The notes: generated from the sequence alone by a model not told the origin. Shown: positions 49,846 to 58,075, numbered from the stretch's first letter. The stretch: DNA of 64,000 bases from Haloechinothrix halophila YIM 93223 (GCF_000504245.1 NZ_KI632509.1:1983723-2047722); one strand, 5' to 3'. Numbers and translations are program-made.

Positions 49846-50117
49846 GTGGTCCATCTTAAGCTCAGCGTGACCAAACTGCGCAAGCTACGAAACCGCATTG
49901 CGCACCACGAGCCGATCCATGCCAGGGATCTCGCCGCGGATTTCACCCGGTTGCTTGATTCAGCCGGGCGGGTCGCTGCTGACCTTGCCGCGCACATCGA
50001 TCTGACCAGCCGGGTCCCGGCAGTACTCATGCAGCGGCCTGGCGATTGAGTATGTCGCACGGAGATGCGGGACTGGCAGCATCCGGTCCAGACGCTGTCC
50101 GCGGATGTCGACGTCTG
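49754..50117. repeat. 17-bp direct repeats flanking a gene remnant
   Basis: GCGGATGTCGACGTCTG occurs at 49754-49770 and again at 50101-50117, same orientation, 347 nt apart, bracketing the Abi/HEPN-like fragment. They could be a target duplication or recombination scars. Confidence 0.6.
49846..50049 (+). pseudogene. C-terminal remnant of an Abi/HEPN-like protein
   Basis: A 67-codon fragment reading LHLK-like VHLKLSVTKLRKLRNRIAHHEPI, then a helical end. RNRIAHHEP is the RxxxxH-type HEPN signature at the C-terminal part of Abi-like proteins in actinobacteria, whose full length is about 200-300 residues. The N-terminal part is absent upstream and no ribosome site is evident, so I call it a decayed gene. 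An intact small HEPN protein is less likely. Confidence 0.6.
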
Positions 50118-50225
50118 CCGCGTCGGTGCAGGCGACGTGTAGGCGTTGTGGTCGCTATAACGACCACAACGCCTCAAGATCCACTGTGTCCGACGCGCGC
50201 CCGGCCGTAGCCCCGCTCGGGTCCG

Positions 50226-50525
50226 CTACAACTCCGCCAGCAGGGAGTCGATCCGATCGATAAGCGCCACGTCGTTGCTTGTGATTCCGCCCTTCGAGTG
50301 CGTGCTGACGGAGAACTTCAGCGTGCGCCACCGGATGTCGATGTCCGGGTGGTGGTTCATCTCCTCTGCGATCTCGGCGATCCGGTTGACGGCCTCGATG
50401 GCCTGCGGGAAGCTGGCCAGTTCGACCGTGCGGACGAATGCGGTCCCTGCCACGTCCCAATGGGGCCTGGCCGCTTTTGCTTCTGCGATCTGATCATCGG
50501 CTAGCAGCTCAACCATGACACTCAT
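50226..50525 (-). CDS. 4a-hydroxytetrahydrobiopterin dehydratase-like protein
   Basis: 99 residues. The pterin carbinolamine dehydratase core is clear: EEMNHHPDIDIRWRTLKFSVSTHSKGGITSNDV with the three histidines of the active site. In actinobacteria lacking phenylalanine hydroxylase such proteins are often assigned to pterin recycling without proof. Two ATGs are possible (50525 and 50516); the shorter one resembles relatives slightly better. Confidence 0.88.
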   Translation of the reverse strand: MSVMVELLADDQIAEAKAARPHWDVAGTAFVRTVELASFPQAIEAVNRIAEIAEEMNHHPDIDIRWRTLKFSVSTHSKGGITSNDVALIDRIDSLLAEL

Positions 50526-50541
50526 CGTGCCACCCACTCGG

Positions 50542-50547
50542 TACGCT
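50542..50547 (+). promoter_or_regulatory. -10 box TACGCT upstream of the binding-protein gene
   Basis: TACGCT at 50542-50547 would give a leader of about 60 nt ahead of the GTG at 50617. It lies in the divergent region just upstream of the dehydratase gene. Confidence 0.4.
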
Positions 50548-50616
50548 TGCCCGTGCTGCGGGCGTGCGGAGGTACATGGGGGCTCGCGTCTGGCCCGACG
50601 GCGTCGTGGAGGATTC

Positions 50617-51678
50617 GTGAGCGGAAAGATGTGGCGAGTGGCTTCCCGCTTGGTCGCGGGTGCGCTGGCAAGTGTGCTGGTCGCTGCCTGCGGTGACCCC
50701 GCCGAGAGCACGTCGGACCCCGCCGCGCCCACGGTCATGGTGCTCGCCTATGAGGGCTGGTCGGTGCCGCGCGAACTGCGGGATGCCTTCCAGCGGCAGA
50801 CCGGCTTCGAGTTGTCGGTCAAGCACGTCGGCGCCAGCGCCGCATCCCTGACCGAGCACCTCACCTCGAGCGTGGGTGAGCCCGAGGGAGACGTGGCCGT
50901 TGGCTTGCCGGCTCGGCACGCGAAGCGGGCGCTCGCCGCCGACGTCTTCGCGTCGTACACCAGCCCGGAGGCCAACCAGGGGCAACACCGGTTCACCATC
51001 GATGACCAGCAACGCCTCTCCGCGATCGACCTCGCCGATGTCTGCGTGAACGTCGACAAGAGCTGGTTCGCCTCGCGCGACCGAACCAAGCCGAAGACAC
51101 TCGCGGATCTCGTGCGGCCGGAGTACGCCGGGCTCATCGCGCTGCCTGATCCGAGCCGTACCGAAGCCGGGTTCGGCTTCCTGCTCGCCACGATCGCGCG
51201 CTACGGCGAGACCGGCTGGCGGCAGTACTGGACCCAGTTGCGGAACAACGGCGCACACCTCGTCCCTTCGCTCGACGCCGCCTATGAGGAGCGTTTCTCC
51301 GGTGCGTCGACGTCCGGGTCACTGCCACTTGTCGTCGCCCCGGCGTCGTCGCCTGCCGAGGAACTGAAGGACGACGGCACGTCCCCGGTAGCGGTGCTGC
51401 CCGACACCTGTTTCCGCACGGTGCGCTACGCGGGGGTGCTGGACGACGCTGATCACTCAGAGCGGGCGCATCGGGTGATCGACTTCCTGCTGTCGCAGCA
51501 GTTCCAGGCCGCCATCGCCCCGACCTACGGCACGTATCCGACGCGCGAGCGAGTGGAGCTTCCGGAAGGCTGGCGCGGCACGGCCCCGCTGCGCACCGAA
51601 CCGATGACGCTGCCAGCGGCCGACGTCACGACGAGCGAGCGACGCTGGCTGCGGGAGTGGCGCGCGGTGTGGCGCTGA
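50617..51678 (+). CDS. thiamine/iron-type ABC substrate-binding lipoprotein
   Basis: 353 residues. A signal peptide ends in the lipobox LVAAC (C25). The mature part is a periplasmic-binding type II fold like ThiB/TbpA: VLAYEGWSVP at the start, YTSPEANQGQHRF, DLADVCVNVDKSWF, LADLVRPEYAGLIALPDPSRTEAGFGFLLA. Ligand not certain; thiamine is the nearest family and iron-binding relatives are possible. No permease or ATPase of this type adjoins it. GTG start with TGGAGGA just upstream. Confidence 0.82.
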   Translation: MSGKMWRVASRLVAGALASVLVAACGDPAESTSDPAAPTVMVLAYEGWSVPRELRDAFQRQTGFELSVKHVGASAASLTEHLTSSVGEPEGDVAVGLPARHAKRALAADVFASYTSPEANQGQHRFTIDDQQRLSAIDLADVCVNVDKSWFASRDRTKPKTLADLVRPEYAGLIALPDPSRTEAGFGFLLATIARYGETGWRQYWTQLRNNGAHLVPSLDAAYEERFSGASTSGSLPLVVAPASSPAEELKDDGTSPVAVLPDTCFRTVRYAGVLDDADHSERAHRVIDFLLSQQFQAAIAPTYGTYPTRERVELPEGWRGTAPLRTEPMTLPAADVTTSERRWLREWRAVWR

Positions 51679-51692
51679 GCGACGGGCGGGGT

Positions 51693-51746
51693 GCCATGAA
51701 GGGCGTCATGCTGGCAGCGGACGCGAGGAAGACGCTCTCCATGGCA
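51693..51746. repeat. dispersed repeat, family A, copy 2
   Basis: GCCATGAAGGGCGTC (51693-51707) and GACGCTCTCCATGGC (51731-51745) form imperfect 15-bp arms. It lies between two convergent stop codons and may also terminate transcription. It is related to the element at 4803-4853. Confidence 0.65.
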
Positions 51747-51753
51747 GAACCCC

Positions 51754-52620
51754 TCACCCGTCGCTGGTCACGAGCCGTGCGTACGCCAGGGACAGCCCGA
51801 TCGCGAGGTAGCAGGCGGCACGCAGGACACCCTCGCCGAGGCCGTCCCACCAGATCGGGTCGCGCACCAGGTTGATCAACGCGTCCCACGACGCGGGCAG
51901 CAGGAACGGGTGCAGCCAGTCCAGCGACTCGAACACCAGCAGCACCTGCGACACGATCACGCCGCCCAGCACGGTCGCGAGCACCAGCATCGGGTGTTCG
52001 GTGCACGCCGAGATCGCGAGCGCGACCGCGCCGAGTGCCCACAGTTGCACCGTCACCCACCCGACGGCGATGGCCACCCTGCCGAGCGCGTCGAGCAGCG
52101 GCAACGTTGTGCCCGACAGTGTGAATAGTCCGTCCGTGCCATTGCTGATGAGTCCCGTGAGGAATCCGGTCGTCCCGACCAGGCCCGCGGCGACCAGTCC
52201 GACGACAGCGACGCCGAACGCCTTCACCAGCAATAGACGTCCCTTGCCGACCGGGGCCAGCAGCCACCCGCGCAACGTTCCGTTCGCCTGCTCACCCGCG
52301 AGGGCGTCGCCCGCCGCCTTGGTCACCGTCAACGGCAGCAGCAGCCCCAGCAGCACCGTCAGCGCCCCGATCGGCAACGCCAGCGCGCTGGACGCCGCCG
52401 TCACGAACACCGGCGGATCGGCGTCGCCGGTCGGGCCGCCGTCCGCGAAGGACAGCGCGATCCCGATGATCACTGGGATGACGGCGAGCAGCCCCAGCAC
52501 CACCAGGGTGCGTGGCCTGCGGAAGATCCAGCGCAGTTCGGCCCACAGCAATCGGGGCAGGGCGACCCGCGCCTTGGTGAGTCGCCACTCGCCGGTGACG
52601 GGTGCGGTTGTCATCGTCAT
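51754..52620 (-). CDS. ABC-2 type transporter permease
   Basis: 288 residues with six hydrophobic segments, the first preceded by an amphipathic LLWAELRWIFRRPRT. The ABC-2 pattern GEQANGTLRGWLLAPVGKGRLLLVKA occupies the first cytoplasmic loop. It pairs with the ATPase encoded immediately upstream; the start overlaps that gene's stop by 4 nt (ATGA). The substrate could be a lipid or an antibiotic. The divergent two-component system suggests an envelope-stress exporter. Confidence 0.88.
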   Translation of the reverse strand: MTMTTAPVTGEWRLTKARVALPRLLWAELRWIFRRPRTLVVLGLLAVIPVIIGIALSFADGGPTGDADPPVFVTAASSALALPIGALTVLLGLLLPLTVTKAAGDALAGEQANGTLRGWLLAPVGKGRLLLVKAFGVAVVGLVAAGLVGTTGFLTGLISNGTDGLFTLSGTTLPLLDALGRVAIAVGWVTVQLWALGAVALAISACTEHPMLVLATVLGGVIVSQVLLVFESLDWLHPFLLPASWDALINLVRDPIWWDGLGEGVLRAACYLAIGLSLAYARLVTSDG

Positions 52621-53621
52621 GACATCAGCTCCGGGACACGGTCGAGTGGGACGTCCTCGGGATCGCCCGCCTGGGTAAGCCGCGCGAACAGGTCTTCCAG
52701 TCCGGTGCGCTCCCTGCGGGCCTCCTCGACGGCGACCTCGGCGCGCACCAGCGTCTCGATCACCGAAGACGGGGTCGTCGCTGACAGGTCGACGCGGACG
52801 CCTTCTGGTGCGAGCCGAGCGGGAATCCGGTTGTCCCGCAACGCGTCCACAGCGGGCTGACCGTCCGGAGTGGACACCAGCAGCGTGGGGCTCGTCGACT
52901 CGAGCAGCTCGTCAAGCTCGCCCTGTGCGACGACGGTGCCCTGGTTGAGCACGACGACGTGAGTGCAGGTCGCCTCCACCTCGGCGAGCAGGTGCGAGGA
53001 CACCAGCACGGTGACGCCTTCGGCGTGCAGGTCGGCGATGATGCGCCGGATCTCCCGCGTGCCCGCGGGGTCGAGGCCGTTCGTCGGCTCGTCGAGCACC
53101 ACGAACCGGCGCGGTGCGAGCAGCGCACCCGCGAGCCCGAGCCGCTGTTTCATGCCGAGGGAATAGCCCTTGTACGCGCGCTGTGCCGCGTCCGAGAGCC
53201 CGACTCGCTCCAACGCGTCCGACACCGCCGCATCGAGCTGGCGCCGGCCAAGTAGTGGTTCGGCCGCCGCGAGCCGCAGCAGGTTGTCCCTGCCTGACAG
53301 GAACGGGTGGAATCCAGGACCCTCGACCAGGGCGCCGACGTGCGGCAGGCTTATCTCGCTCGCGGCGGGCATCGGCTGGCCAAGCAGCTCGACCTCGCCC
53401 TCGGTGGGTCGCACCAGGCCGAGCAGCATCCGGATCGTGGTGGTCTTGCCTGATCCGTTCGGGCCGAGCATCCCGACGACAGCGCCAGCTGGCACGTCCA
53501 TGTCGACGCCGTCCACGGCGACCGCGCTGCGGTAGACCTTGCGCAGCCCGCGCGTGCGCGTCGCGAGCCGGGGTGCCGCCGCCTCGCGGGCGGCGGCACT
53601 GGCCGTCAGTGTTTCTGTCAC
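52617..53621 (-). CDS. ABC transporter ATP-binding protein (exporter type)
   Basis: 334 residues. Walker A GPNGSGKTT, Q-loop at LPHVGALVEGPGF, signature YSLGMKQRLGLAG, Walker B FVVLDEPTNGLDP and the switch histidine in VLVSSHLL. It belongs to the DrrA/BcrA exporter group, with a C-terminal extension of about 90 residues. The GTG start overlaps the stop of the LolA-like gene (GTGA), and its own stop overlaps the permease start, so all three are translationally coupled. Confidence 0.92.
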   Translation of the reverse strand: MTETLTASAAAREAAAPRLATRTRGLRKVYRSAVAVDGVDMDVPAGAVVGMLGPNGSGKTTTIRMLLGLVRPTEGEVELLGQPMPAASEISLPHVGALVEGPGFHPFLSGRDNLLRLAAAEPLLGRRQLDAAVSDALERVGLSDAAQRAYKGYSLGMKQRLGLAGALLAPRRFVVLDEPTNGLDPAGTREIRRIIADLHAEGVTVLVSSHLLAEVEATCTHVVVLNQGTVVAQGELDELLESTSPTLLVSTPDGQPAVDALRDNRIPARLAPEGVRVDLSATTPSSVIETLVRAEVAVEEARRERTGLEDLFARLTQAGDPEDVPLDRVPELMS

Positions 53622-54739
53622 TGCTGCTCCAACGCCTCGATGAGCACTTGGCGGGGGACGGCGCCGACGGCGAACCGCCCGTCGTCGGTCACGACACCGG
53701 TACCAGCCCGCGTGGTGAACTCGAATCCACTGACCTCGCCGTCGGTGAATCGCTCGCCGAACCGGCTGAGCAGATTCATCGTGGCGTTCTCCGGTGCGCT
53801 GTTCCGGCCGGATAGCTCGTTCAGGTGCTCCGCCGCCCCGGCGAACGCGTCCTCCGGCACGGTTCCGGTGAGTACCGTGTCCCACCCTGAGCCGGTGACC
53901 GCCAACGGCTCACCCAGCGCCTCGCCGACGTCGTCGAGCGCCTGCGCCGGATCGGCGTGCTTCGGTAGTGCCTCGCGCGCCTTGTCCGGGTCGGCGGTGG
54001 AGACGTCGGCGTCCTTCGGCGGAGTGAACTCGAACAGCTCGTCCGGCTGCGCTCCGACAGCGAACTCGGTGAACCCGGCGCTGACCACTGGCTCGGGCGA
54101 CCCGTTCGGCATCACCTCGACCCGCAGCGGCAGCTTGGTCGCCGCGTCGATGGCGACCGTGACTTCGCGCAGCAGCGTGCGCTCCGATGGTTTCGGTGTC
54201 AGCACCAGCTCGTAGGCGTCGCGGTCGGCCACGCGCGCGGTGCCGTCGATGGTGATCGTGCTGCTCTCCGAGAGCACGTCGATGATCTCGGCCGCGGCGC
54301 TGGCCGGGTCGCTGAACTCGCCGCGTTGACGGGTCAGATCACGCACCTGGTCGGCGTGCGGGTACCGGGTCGCGGTGTTGGCCGACGAGTCGTACGTCCA
54401 CGCTCCGTCCGGCCCGTGAACAGCGGTGAACTCTGTCGAGCCCCGCTGCAGTGAGATGCGGGCGCCCTTGTCGCTGTCGTGGTAGACCCGGGCGGACTCG
54501 GCGTCCGCCAGCCCGAGCCCTGGCAGCGCTGGCAGGCCAAGCTCGTTGTTCACCGCGACCGTGCCCTCGAATGAGGGCGCCTCGGCCGACAGTGCGGCTT
54601 CCACCAGTTCCGTCGCGCTGAGTTCCGGCAGCTCGGGCTCAAGACCAGCGTCCGCGGGCATGGCCATGATCAGCAGGCCGGCAAGCCCGACCGTGGTACC
54701 GGTGGCAGCCGCGGCGATCCCCTTCGTTCTCGGTTGCAT
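53618..54739 (-). CDS. LolA-like exported protein (outer-membrane-lipoprotein-carrier fold)
   Basis: 373 residues. A signal peptide (about 1-31, cleaved after ADA) is followed by a LolA/LppX-like beta domain: SATELVEAAL, FEGTVAVNNEL, YDSSANTATRYP, AYELVLTPK and FTEFAVGAQPDELFEFTPP. Such proteins carry lipids or hydrophobic molecules outside the membrane. As first gene of the LolA-like, ATPase, permease operon it may present or receive the exporter's substrate. ATG 54739 with GGGAGG at 4 nt. Confidence 0.85.
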   Translation of the reverse strand: MQPRTKGIAAAATGTTVGLAGLLIMAMPADAGLEPELPELSATELVEAALSAEAPSFEGTVAVNNELGLPALPGLGLADAESARVYHDSDKGARISLQRGSTEFTAVHGPDGAWTYDSSANTATRYPHADQVRDLTRQRGEFSDPASAAAEIIDVLSESSTITIDGTARVADRDAYELVLTPKPSERTLLREVTVAIDAATKLPLRVEVMPNGSPEPVVSAGFTEFAVGAQPDELFEFTPPKDADVSTADPDKAREALPKHADPAQALDDVGEALGEPLAVTGSGWDTVLTGTVPEDAFAGAAEHLNELSGRNSAPENATMNLLSRFGERFTDGEVSGFEFTTRAGTGVVTDDGRFAVGAVPRQVLIEALEQQ

Positions 54740-54804
54740 GCGCCCTCCCTGTTGTCCGTGACCAGTGTGCTGGTCGTCGTGGGATCCACGGTGCGCCCCG
54801 TTCG

Positions 54805-54850
54805 CTGAGACCATCCTGAGACGACGTGCCACGCTGAGAACGCGCTGAGG
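54805..54850. promoter_or_regulatory. CTGAGA direct repeats between divergent operons
   Basis: CTGAGA at 54805-54810, 54816-54821 and 54834-54839, and CTGAGG at 54845-54850. The four form two pairs with an exact 11-nt period and 18 nt between the pairs. OmpR/PhoB-type regulators bind such 11-nt direct repeats. A further CTGAGA at 54884-54889 lies inside the regulator's first codons. This is probably the binding site of the adjacent response regulator. Confidence 0.6.
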
Positions 54851-54880
54851 AGCCGTCACGCGAACCGGCAGGAATCAGGC

Positions 54881-55573
54881 ATGCTGAGACGCGTGAAGAC
54901 ACGAGTGCTCGTCGTCGACGACGAGGCGGGTGTGCGCAAAGCCCTGGACAGGGGTTTGCGCGCCGAGGGGATGGACGTGGTCACCACAGGTGACGGTCCG
55001 AGCGCGCTGCGGCTGGCGCGGACCGGGACGTTCGACGCGCTGTTGCTCGACATCATGCTGCCTGGCCTGTCCGGGTATCGGGTGTTGCAGCGACTGCGCC
55101 AGGAAGGGGTGCGGACGCCGGTGATCCTGGTGTCGGCCAAGGACGGTGAGATCGACCAGGCGGACGGGCTCGACCTCGGTGCGGACGGCTATCTGGTCAA
55201 GCCGTTCTCGTTCGTCGTGCTGCGCGCCCAGTTGCGGGCGGTGCTGCGCAGGACGGGCGGGGACCGTGCGCGGGGTGTGGTGCGGCTCGGCGGACTGGAG
55301 ATCGACCGCTCGGCGCGCGAGGTGCGCTTCGACGGCGCGACGGTCGCGTTGAGCCCGCGCGAATACGCGCTGCTTGAGGCGTTGACGCGCGCCGCGGGCA
55401 CGGTGCTCACCAAGGACGACCTGCTCGCCGAGGTGTGGGGCGACGAACACGCGGCGACCCGCAACGTCGTCGAGGTCTACATCGGCTATCTGCGGCGCAA
55501 GCTGGACGCCGTCGGCGCCGGTGATGTGGTGCGGACGGTGCGCGGACACGGGTATCAGGTCGCGTCGGGCTGA
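54881..55573 (+). CDS. OmpR-family response regulator
   Basis: 230 residues. The receiver domain has the acidic pair VVDDE (13-15), phosphoacceptor D57 in LLLDIMLPG and the lysine in LVKPF. The winged helix (about 132-226) ends VVEVYIGYLRRKLD and VRTVRGHGYQV. It is divergent from the LolA/ABC operon and overlaps the kinase start by one nt (TGATG). ATG 54881 with GGAA upstream; a GTG at 54893 is possible. Confidence 0.93.
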   Translation: MLRRVKTRVLVVDDEAGVRKALDRGLRAEGMDVVTTGDGPSALRLARTGTFDALLLDIMLPGLSGYRVLQRLRQEGVRTPVILVSAKDGEIDQADGLDLGADGYLVKPFSFVVLRAQLRAVLRRTGGDRARGVVRLGGLEIDRSAREVRFDGATVALSPREYALLEALTRAAGTVLTKDDLLAEVWGDEHAATRNVVEVYIGYLRRKLDAVGAGDVVRTVRGHGYQVASG

Positions 55574-56919
55574 TGGCCTCGCTCGGCGCGGTGTGGCGGC
55601 GCAGGTCGCTGACGTTTCGCATCACGACGCTGGCGTCCGTGGTGACGCTGGCCTGCCTGCTCGGGCTCGCGCTGCTCGCGGGCAGGCTGCTGGAGCCACT
55701 GCTCACTGAATCGGTGGACGCCGAGCTGTCCGAGGTGCTTGCCGACGCCGTGGCCGACGTCCGCGCTGGTGAACCGGTGGACGCTCCGGCCGGCGTGCTG
55801 GTGCGAGTGCTCGACACGGCGGGTGCGCCAGTCGACGGTGGGGCGGACCCCGCGCTGGGCAGGGAGACCGTGCGCACGCTCAAGGCGGGGCTTCCGGTGC
55901 GTGCCGACGGCGAGCCGCCGATGCGCTGGCACGGCACCGTCGCTACCGCGCCGGACGGTTCGCAGCGGCTCGTCGTCGCGGGAGCGGGGCTGGTCGGCTT
56001 CGCCGCCGCGGTGCACGACGGGGCGCGTTGGCTGCTCGTGGTCGCACTGGTCGCCGCGATCGTCGCCGCCATCGCGATCTCGTTCGCGGTGCGCTCCGCG
56101 CTGCGTCCGGTCAGCAGTATGGGCAGGCAGGTACGCCGCCTCGGCGACGACGAACGGTTGCCGCTGCCATCGGCCGACGACGAACTGCGCGCGCTAGCCG
56201 CCGAGTTCAACGTGCTGCTGGCGCGGCAGCGCGAGGCCCGCGAGCGGCTGTTGCGCTTCACTGGCGACGCCGCGCATGAGCTGCGCTCGCCGGTCGCGTC
56301 GATTCGCGTGCAGTCGGAGGTCGCGGTCGCCAACCCCGACCCTGGGCTGAGCCAGGAGGTGCTCGGCGACGTGCTCGCCGAGTCGGAACGGCTGTCCGCG
56401 CTGCTGGACGGGCTGCTCGCGCTGGCGCGCTCCGACGCGGGTGAGCTGCCGCAGGCTACCGACGTCGACCTGGTCAGCGAAGCGCACGCCGCCGTCGCGC
56501 GGCTGCCAGCCGAGGTGCCGGAAGGTTGGCGTGGCGGGCGCGAGCTGGTGCGCGTCGAGGCGGCGGCTCCCGAGGTGTGGGCGTCGGCCGCGCACGCCGA
56601 GGTGGAACTGGTGCTGGACAACCTGCTGCGCAACGCCTGCCGCTACGCCCGCGCGCGGGTGGTCATGTCGGTGCTCGCCGCGCGGTCGGTCGCGCGGGTC
56701 GTGGTCGACGACGACGGGCCGGGCATCGCGCCGGAGCACCGGCGGCGAGTGTTCGACCGGTTCTATCGGGTGGCCGACGACCGCGCCCGTGACTCCGGCG
56801 GATCGGGTCTCGGGCTGGCGCTCGTCGCGGAGTTGGTGCGGCGCAGGGGCGGCACGGTCACCGTGGCGGACTCCCCGGACGGCGGCGCGCGGTTCCTGGT
56901 CAGCTGGCGCACGGGGTAG
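55573..56919 (+). CDS. sensor histidine kinase
   Basis: 448 residues. Two membrane helices (about 17-38 and 152-175) flank an exported sensor domain of about 110 residues, followed by HAMP, the H box GDAAHELRSP, N box DNLLRNACRYA, G1 DDDGPGI and G2 GSGLGLAL. It phosphorylates the regulator encoded immediately upstream. The sensor domain matches nothing I know; the signal is probably in the envelope. Confidence 0.93.
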   Translation: MASLGAVWRRRSLTFRITTLASVVTLACLLGLALLAGRLLEPLLTESVDAELSEVLADAVADVRAGEPVDAPAGVLVRVLDTAGAPVDGGADPALGRETVRTLKAGLPVRADGEPPMRWHGTVATAPDGSQRLVVAGAGLVGFAAAVHDGARWLLVVALVAAIVAAIAISFAVRSALRPVSSMGRQVRRLGDDERLPLPSADDELRALAAEFNVLLARQREARERLLRFTGDAAHELRSPVASIRVQSEVAVANPDPGLSQEVLGDVLAESERLSALLDGLLALARSDAGELPQATDVDLVSEAHAAVARLPAEVPEGWRGGRELVRVEAAAPEVWASAAHAEVELVLDNLLRNACRYARARVVMSVLAARSVARVVVDDDGPGIAPEHRRRVFDRFYRVADDRARDSGGSGLGLALVAELVRRRGGTVTVADSPDGGARFLVSWRTG

Positions 56920-56945
56920 CGCGCGGCCAGGCGCCTGGACGTGGC

Positions 56946-56993
56946 GATCATGAGGCGGTTTGGCGATACGGATCGCCGGAAAGCCTCATGATC
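56946..56993. repeat. nested palindrome after the kinase gene
   Basis: GATCATGAGGC (56946-56956) pairs with GCCTCATGATC (56983-56993), an 11-bp perfect stem. Inside it GGCGAT pairs with ATCGCC. It lies 27 nt after the kinase stop and before the NUDIX promoter, so it could terminate transcription. Confidence 0.65.
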
Positions 56994-57019
56994 CACTCTC
57001 GGTGGACTCCGCCGCCCGT

Positions 57020-57025
57020 TAGGCT
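57020..57025 (+). promoter_or_regulatory. -10 box TAGGCT, leaderless NUDIX gene
   Basis: TAGGCT ends 7 nt before the GTG at 57033. This spacing selects GTG 57033 over the longer ATG frame. Confidence 0.6.
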
Positions 57026-57032
57026 GCGCGCT

Positions 57033-57434
57033 GTGGCGAAAGTGGTGGTCGGCGCGGCGATCGTGCGAGATGGCGCGCTGCTTGCCGCGCAGCGTTCCTA
57101 TCCGCATCAGCTCGCGGGGTTCTGGGAGTTGCCAGGCGGGCAGGTGGAACCGGGGGAGTCGGAGCCGGACGCGCTGCGCAGGGAGTGCCGCGAGGAACTC
57201 GACGTCGACGTCCACATCGGAGGACACGTCGGCGCGGCCGACTTACCGGGTGGCAGCGTGCTCCGCATCTACGCCGCGAGCCTGACCGATCCGGCGGCCG
57301 AGCCCGTCGCGCTGGAGCACGTGGCACTGCGCTGGGTTGCCCGCGACGCGCTGGACGACGTCGACTGGCTGCCAGGCGACCGGGTGCTGCTACCTCAGCT
57401 GCGTGCCCTGCTCGGCACGACCGCACGGCGGTGA
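57033..57434 (+). CDS. NUDIX hydrolase (MutT-like)
   Basis: 133 residues. A complete NUDIX box GGQVEPGESEPDALRRECREEL lies at about 39-60. The small single-domain form starting VVVGAAIV and containing AAQRSYPHQLAGFWELPGG resembles 8-oxo-dGTP-cleaning MutT proteins. Substrate not proven. Leaderless start; see the -10 box at 57020. Confidence 0.9.
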   Translation: MAKVVVGAAIVRDGALLAAQRSYPHQLAGFWELPGGQVEPGESEPDALRRECREELDVDVHIGGHVGAADLPGGSVLRIYAASLTDPAAEPVALEHVALRWVARDALDDVDWLPGDRVLLPQLRALLGTTARR

Positions 57435-57498
57435 ACATCCCCCGGACGAACCAGCATCGACCGGGCGGTTAACAGCTTTCACTGTGCGAAATCAGGCT

Positions 57499-57504
57499 TA
57501 CCGT
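57499..57504 (+). promoter_or_regulatory. -10 box TACCGT, leaderless YciI gene
   Basis: TACCGT ends 6 nt before the ATG at 57511, with TTTCAC about 16 nt further upstream as a possible -35 element. Confidence 0.6.
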
Positions 57505-57510
57505 TGGGGT

Positions 57511-57816
57511 ATGTACGTTGTCTTGAGCACCTACACCGCGCCGTTAGAGGAGATCGACTTCGTACTGCCGGACCACTCCGAGTGGCTCGCCAAGCACTAC
57601 GAAGCCGGCGACTTCCTGATGTCAGGCCGTCGAGAACCCCGCGTGGGCGGCGTGATCATCGCGCGCCCGATGCTGCGCGGCAAGCTCGATGCGATCCTGG
57701 CGACGGACCCGTTCGCCTACAAGCGCATGGTGCACTACGAGGTGATCGAGTTCTCCGCGACGCGGACGGCCAAGGAACTGAACTGGATCAACGAAGCGCT
57801 GGTCAATCAGGACTGA
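57511..57816 (+). CDS. YciI-family protein
   Basis: 101 residues, the usual size for the YciI alpha-beta barrel. The fold residues are visible: an initial YVVLSTYT strand, a conserved histidine/aspartate pair (LPDHSEWLAKHYEAGDFLMSG), and ATDPFAYKRMVHYEVIEF. A few members are dehalogenase-like; most have unknown roles. The longer upstream frame is not used because of the leaderless promoter. Confidence 0.88.
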   Translation: MYVVLSTYTAPLEEIDFVLPDHSEWLAKHYEAGDFLMSGRREPRVGGVIIARPMLRGKLDAILATDPFAYKRMVHYEVIEFSATRTAKELNWINEALVNQD

Positions 57817-57846
57817 TCAGGCAATACGGTTGCCACGCCACCCTGG

Positions 57847-58035
57847 TCACGCCGCCGCGTCGAGTGTGTCCGCCTTGGCCTTCTTCAGCGCCCGAACCGG
57901 GCAGCGCGCGCAGCGTGGCTTCGACTTGCAGCACTTCTTCTTGACCTTGCCTGCCTTGATCAGCCCGCGTACCTCGGCCTTGGCGGCGTCATGCGACCCG
58001 GCCTTGCCGCGCTTGCTCTTTTTCTTGCCACCCAC
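57847..58035 (-). CDS. small basic cysteine-rich protein
   Basis: 62 residues, strongly basic (KKKSKRGKAG), with the compact cluster KKCCKSKPRCARCPV: five cysteines within 12 residues. Short actinobacterial proteins with this cluster are common and have no assigned function; the cysteines suggest metal binding. GTG start with GGGAGGTGA nine nt upstream. A near-consensus IdeR/DtxR box overlaps its predicted -10 (TAACCT), which points to iron control. Confidence 0.8.
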   Translation of the reverse strand: MGGKKKSKRGKAGSHDAAKAEVRGLIKAGKVKKKCCKSKPRCARCPVRALKKAKADTLDAAA

Positions 58036-58075
58036 GGCGCCGAGTCACCTCCCGGAACGCGTTCGCACGTCCCAC

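Noticed and set aside
50226-50738. Long 170-codon version of the pterin dehydratase
   Set aside because: The extra N-terminus is Arg/Pro-rich, lies under the divergent binding-protein gene and has no family support.
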